Assembly (NCBI GenBank): GCA_019456255.1
Contig: VRUG01000014.1
Coordinates: forward strand, 33,594-97,593
DNA from: Planctomycetota bacterium
Lineage (GTDB): Bacteria; Planctomycetota; Phycisphaerae; Sedimentisphaerales; Anaerobacaceae
Length of the DNA stretch: 64,000 nucleotides
Direction: 5' to 3'
Numbering within the stretch: position 1 is the stretch's first letter; every line of letters begins with the position of its first letter. Below, in pieces: positions 62,942 to 64,000 of the stretch. The position numbers and the translations under genes are program-made. The notes under the pieces were generated by a model. The model was not told the origin of the DNA. It saw nothing but the letters and a program-made list of their open reading frames with translations, and did no database searches.

Positions 62942-63567
62942 AGCATAATGCCTCGTATAAACATAGCAATCCAAACTCCTATAATTGCTACCGTTCCACA
63001 AATCATCGTAATGAATAGCCATCCCAGCAGTTGAACGTTAATTAAATCGATGCCCAACTGATTTGTCACATTAATAATTTGTTTATTCCTTACACCGGCA
63101 TCTACTTGTCCCAATACAAGACCAATAAGGAAAAGTATTGATGTAACGAATGCAAAAACTGTTAAAGTCATTAAAACTGTTTTTGAACCATCTTTTTCAT
63201 TTTTTTTCATTTTCCTTATACTCTCATGTACAATTGTAATACATGCACCCATAATGGCAAGATAAGTCGATAACACTCGTAGGAAGATTGTAAAATAACT
63301 TCTGTGTATTTCCAATAACTGCGTATATTGCAATCTCAGTGTTTTTATCACAGAAGTGTCTTCTGTGTCATTTTTTAAAATGCCACCTGTACCTTTTTCG
63401 GGTTCGTCGGAGCCTTTATCTATTGGCTTATCTTTTACTTTGCTTCCTAAATTTTCTTGTAAGTTGTGTGTAGGTTTAGATGTGTTAGGTTCCGTCTGCG
63501 ATGCTCCTTCGGCACATAATTGAGTCGTCCATATCAACAACATCACAAAAATCGCTTTCTTAGCCAT
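62926..63567 (-). CDS. Membrane protein with signal peptide, function unknown
   Basis: 213 residues. Signal peptide about 1-20 (MLLIWTTQLCAEG), a Lys/Glu/Asp-rich linker (21-75), then three hydrophobic segments: about 95-113 (FLRVLSTYLAIMGACITIV), 130-150 and 180-205. The loop between segments 1 and 2 is strongly basic (IRKMKKNEKDGSK). It heads a two-gene unit with the overlapping gene at 62372. No family recognised. Confidence 0.62.
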   Translation of the reverse strand: MAKKAIFVMLLIWTTQLCAEGASQTEPNTSKPTHNLQENLGSKVKDKPIDKGSDEPEKGTGGILKNDTEDTSVIKTLRLQYTQLLEIHRSYFTIFLRVLSTYLAIMGACITIVHESIRKMKKNEKDGSKTVLMTLTVFAFVTSILFLIGLVLGQVDAGVRNKQIINVTNQLGIDLINVQLLGWLFITMICGTVAIIGVWIAMFIRGIMLCRKT

Positions 63568-63593
63568 CTTTATCCTCTTCGATTTTTAATTTT

Positions 63594-63893
63594 TTATAAT
63601 ACTACCATCACTGTATTACTCGGCTGACCTTCGCCTGCTTTATTTAATGCAATAACCCGATATTCGATTTCTGTTTTTTCCGGCTGGTCTGCCTATTTTG
63701 TAATCTGCTCTATTTCTTTGAGGGTACGTTCAGGTTTTTCATTAGCTGCAATCTCTTTTCCATCAGCTATAAACTGCTCAACCAGCTTGTAGGCCTGGTC
63801 ATCGGTATACTGGCACGGTGGATGTTTGCAGAAATATGCCGACGGACCGTCCAGGATGCCGCCCTGGCCTCTCAACATTTTGCGCCACGGCAT
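63594..63893 (-). pseudogene. Broken FN3-tail gene with in-frame TAG
   Basis: ATG 63893 opens a 66-codon frame ([20 protein letters not shown], then [20 protein letters not shown]) that stops at TAG 63693; the same frame continues for 32 codons (EIEYRVIALNKAGEGQPSNT, then VMVVL) to TAA 63594. The second part is the FN3 ending seen at 56437. Either the TAG is a nonsense mutation or two pieces happen to be in phase. The N-terminal piece is not recognised. Confidence 0.55.
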
Positions 63894-63969
63894 ATAAATA
63901 CTTGCGCTATAAAGAGTTAGCCTCCATAATACTCCTAAGTGAATTTCAACTTAAAATAAGGAGATAATT

Positions 63970-64000
63970 ATGGAAGCCCAACTCTGGAAACAAGTATACA
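63970..64000 (+). CDS. Start of a gene cut by the window edge
   Basis: AAGGAG stands 8 bases before ATG 63970, and ten codons (MEAQLWKQVY) are visible. The ribosome-binding site is good, but the product cannot be identified. Confidence 0.5.
   Translation, partial: MEAQLWKQVY

Noticed and set aside
1..64000. Known phage-defence island
   Set aside because: Despite integration scars I found no restriction-modification, CRISPR-Cas, CBASS, Thoeris, Gabija or toxin-antitoxin gene that I could recognise.

Overview
The window most resembles a chromosome segment of a planctomycete of the Phycisphaerae/Sedimentisphaerales kind, probably marine or sediment-living. This is an inference. The support is a PEP-CTERM sorting tail (60475-61269), many exported FG-GAP/ASPIC proteins, a HzsA-like PD40-cytochrome protein, multiheme c-type cytochromes, two-domain laminarinase-type glycoside hydrolases and loose gene packing. 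No rRNA gene and no complete tRNA gene was found.

Bases 1-11218 (+ strand) hold a tight array of four FG-GAP/ASPIC genes alternating with three TPR genes, plainly made by tandem duplication of a two-gene unit, followed by a nitrilase-superfamily amidohydrolase. Converging on it is a six-gene minus-strand operon (21437 down to 11169): a HzsA-like protein, another FG-GAP/ASPIC protein, a ten-heme cytochrome/YVTN propeller/MauG-like fusion, a second propeller and two LivK-type binding lipoproteins. Almost all of these products carry export signals. Together they look like a cell-surface or periplasmic redox and binding apparatus with no described counterpart that I can name.

Bases 21650-29740 carry two divergent paralogous nucleotidyltransferases with mirrored sigma70-type promoters, an RRM protein, a GH17-GH3 lipoprotein, a TauE/SafE permease and a Tat-exported enolase-superfamily enzyme. 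Bases 29741-33285 are a scarred integration region: a tRNA-like attachment core, an integrase remnant, and a KaiC-like ATPase between two direct repeats of about 90 bp. A 1759-residue GH16-GH3-CBM6 enzyme follows (33286-38565). With the GH17-GH3 protein it points to beta-1,3-glucan (laminarin) use.

Bases 38829-45007 hold housekeeping translation genes (tex, ettA, uup) with an IS30 remnant between the two ABC-F genes. The same tRNA-like core returns at 45145 and 46712 and brackets a single membrane methyltransferase gene. Then come a glycosyltransferase, a DUF2062 protein, a degenerate receiver with a small acidic ORF, and a Gld-type ABC exporter (50454-53486).

Bases 53588-60240 are all minus strand: a small Cys protein, LemA, a hypothetical protein, a 35-residue membrane peptide, a TPR protein, a TPM-domain protein, a nucleotidyltransferase, an HD protein and a cytidylyltransferase/CDP-alcohol phosphotransferase fusion. 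A 21-bp-period repeat array lies upstream of lemA. The right end (60475-64000) holds a LamG PEP-CTERM protein, a candidate structured RNA, an FN3 protein, two hypotheticals, a broken FN3 gene and the start of a further gene. Fragments of the FN3 gene tail recur three times between 55.5 and 63.6 kb.
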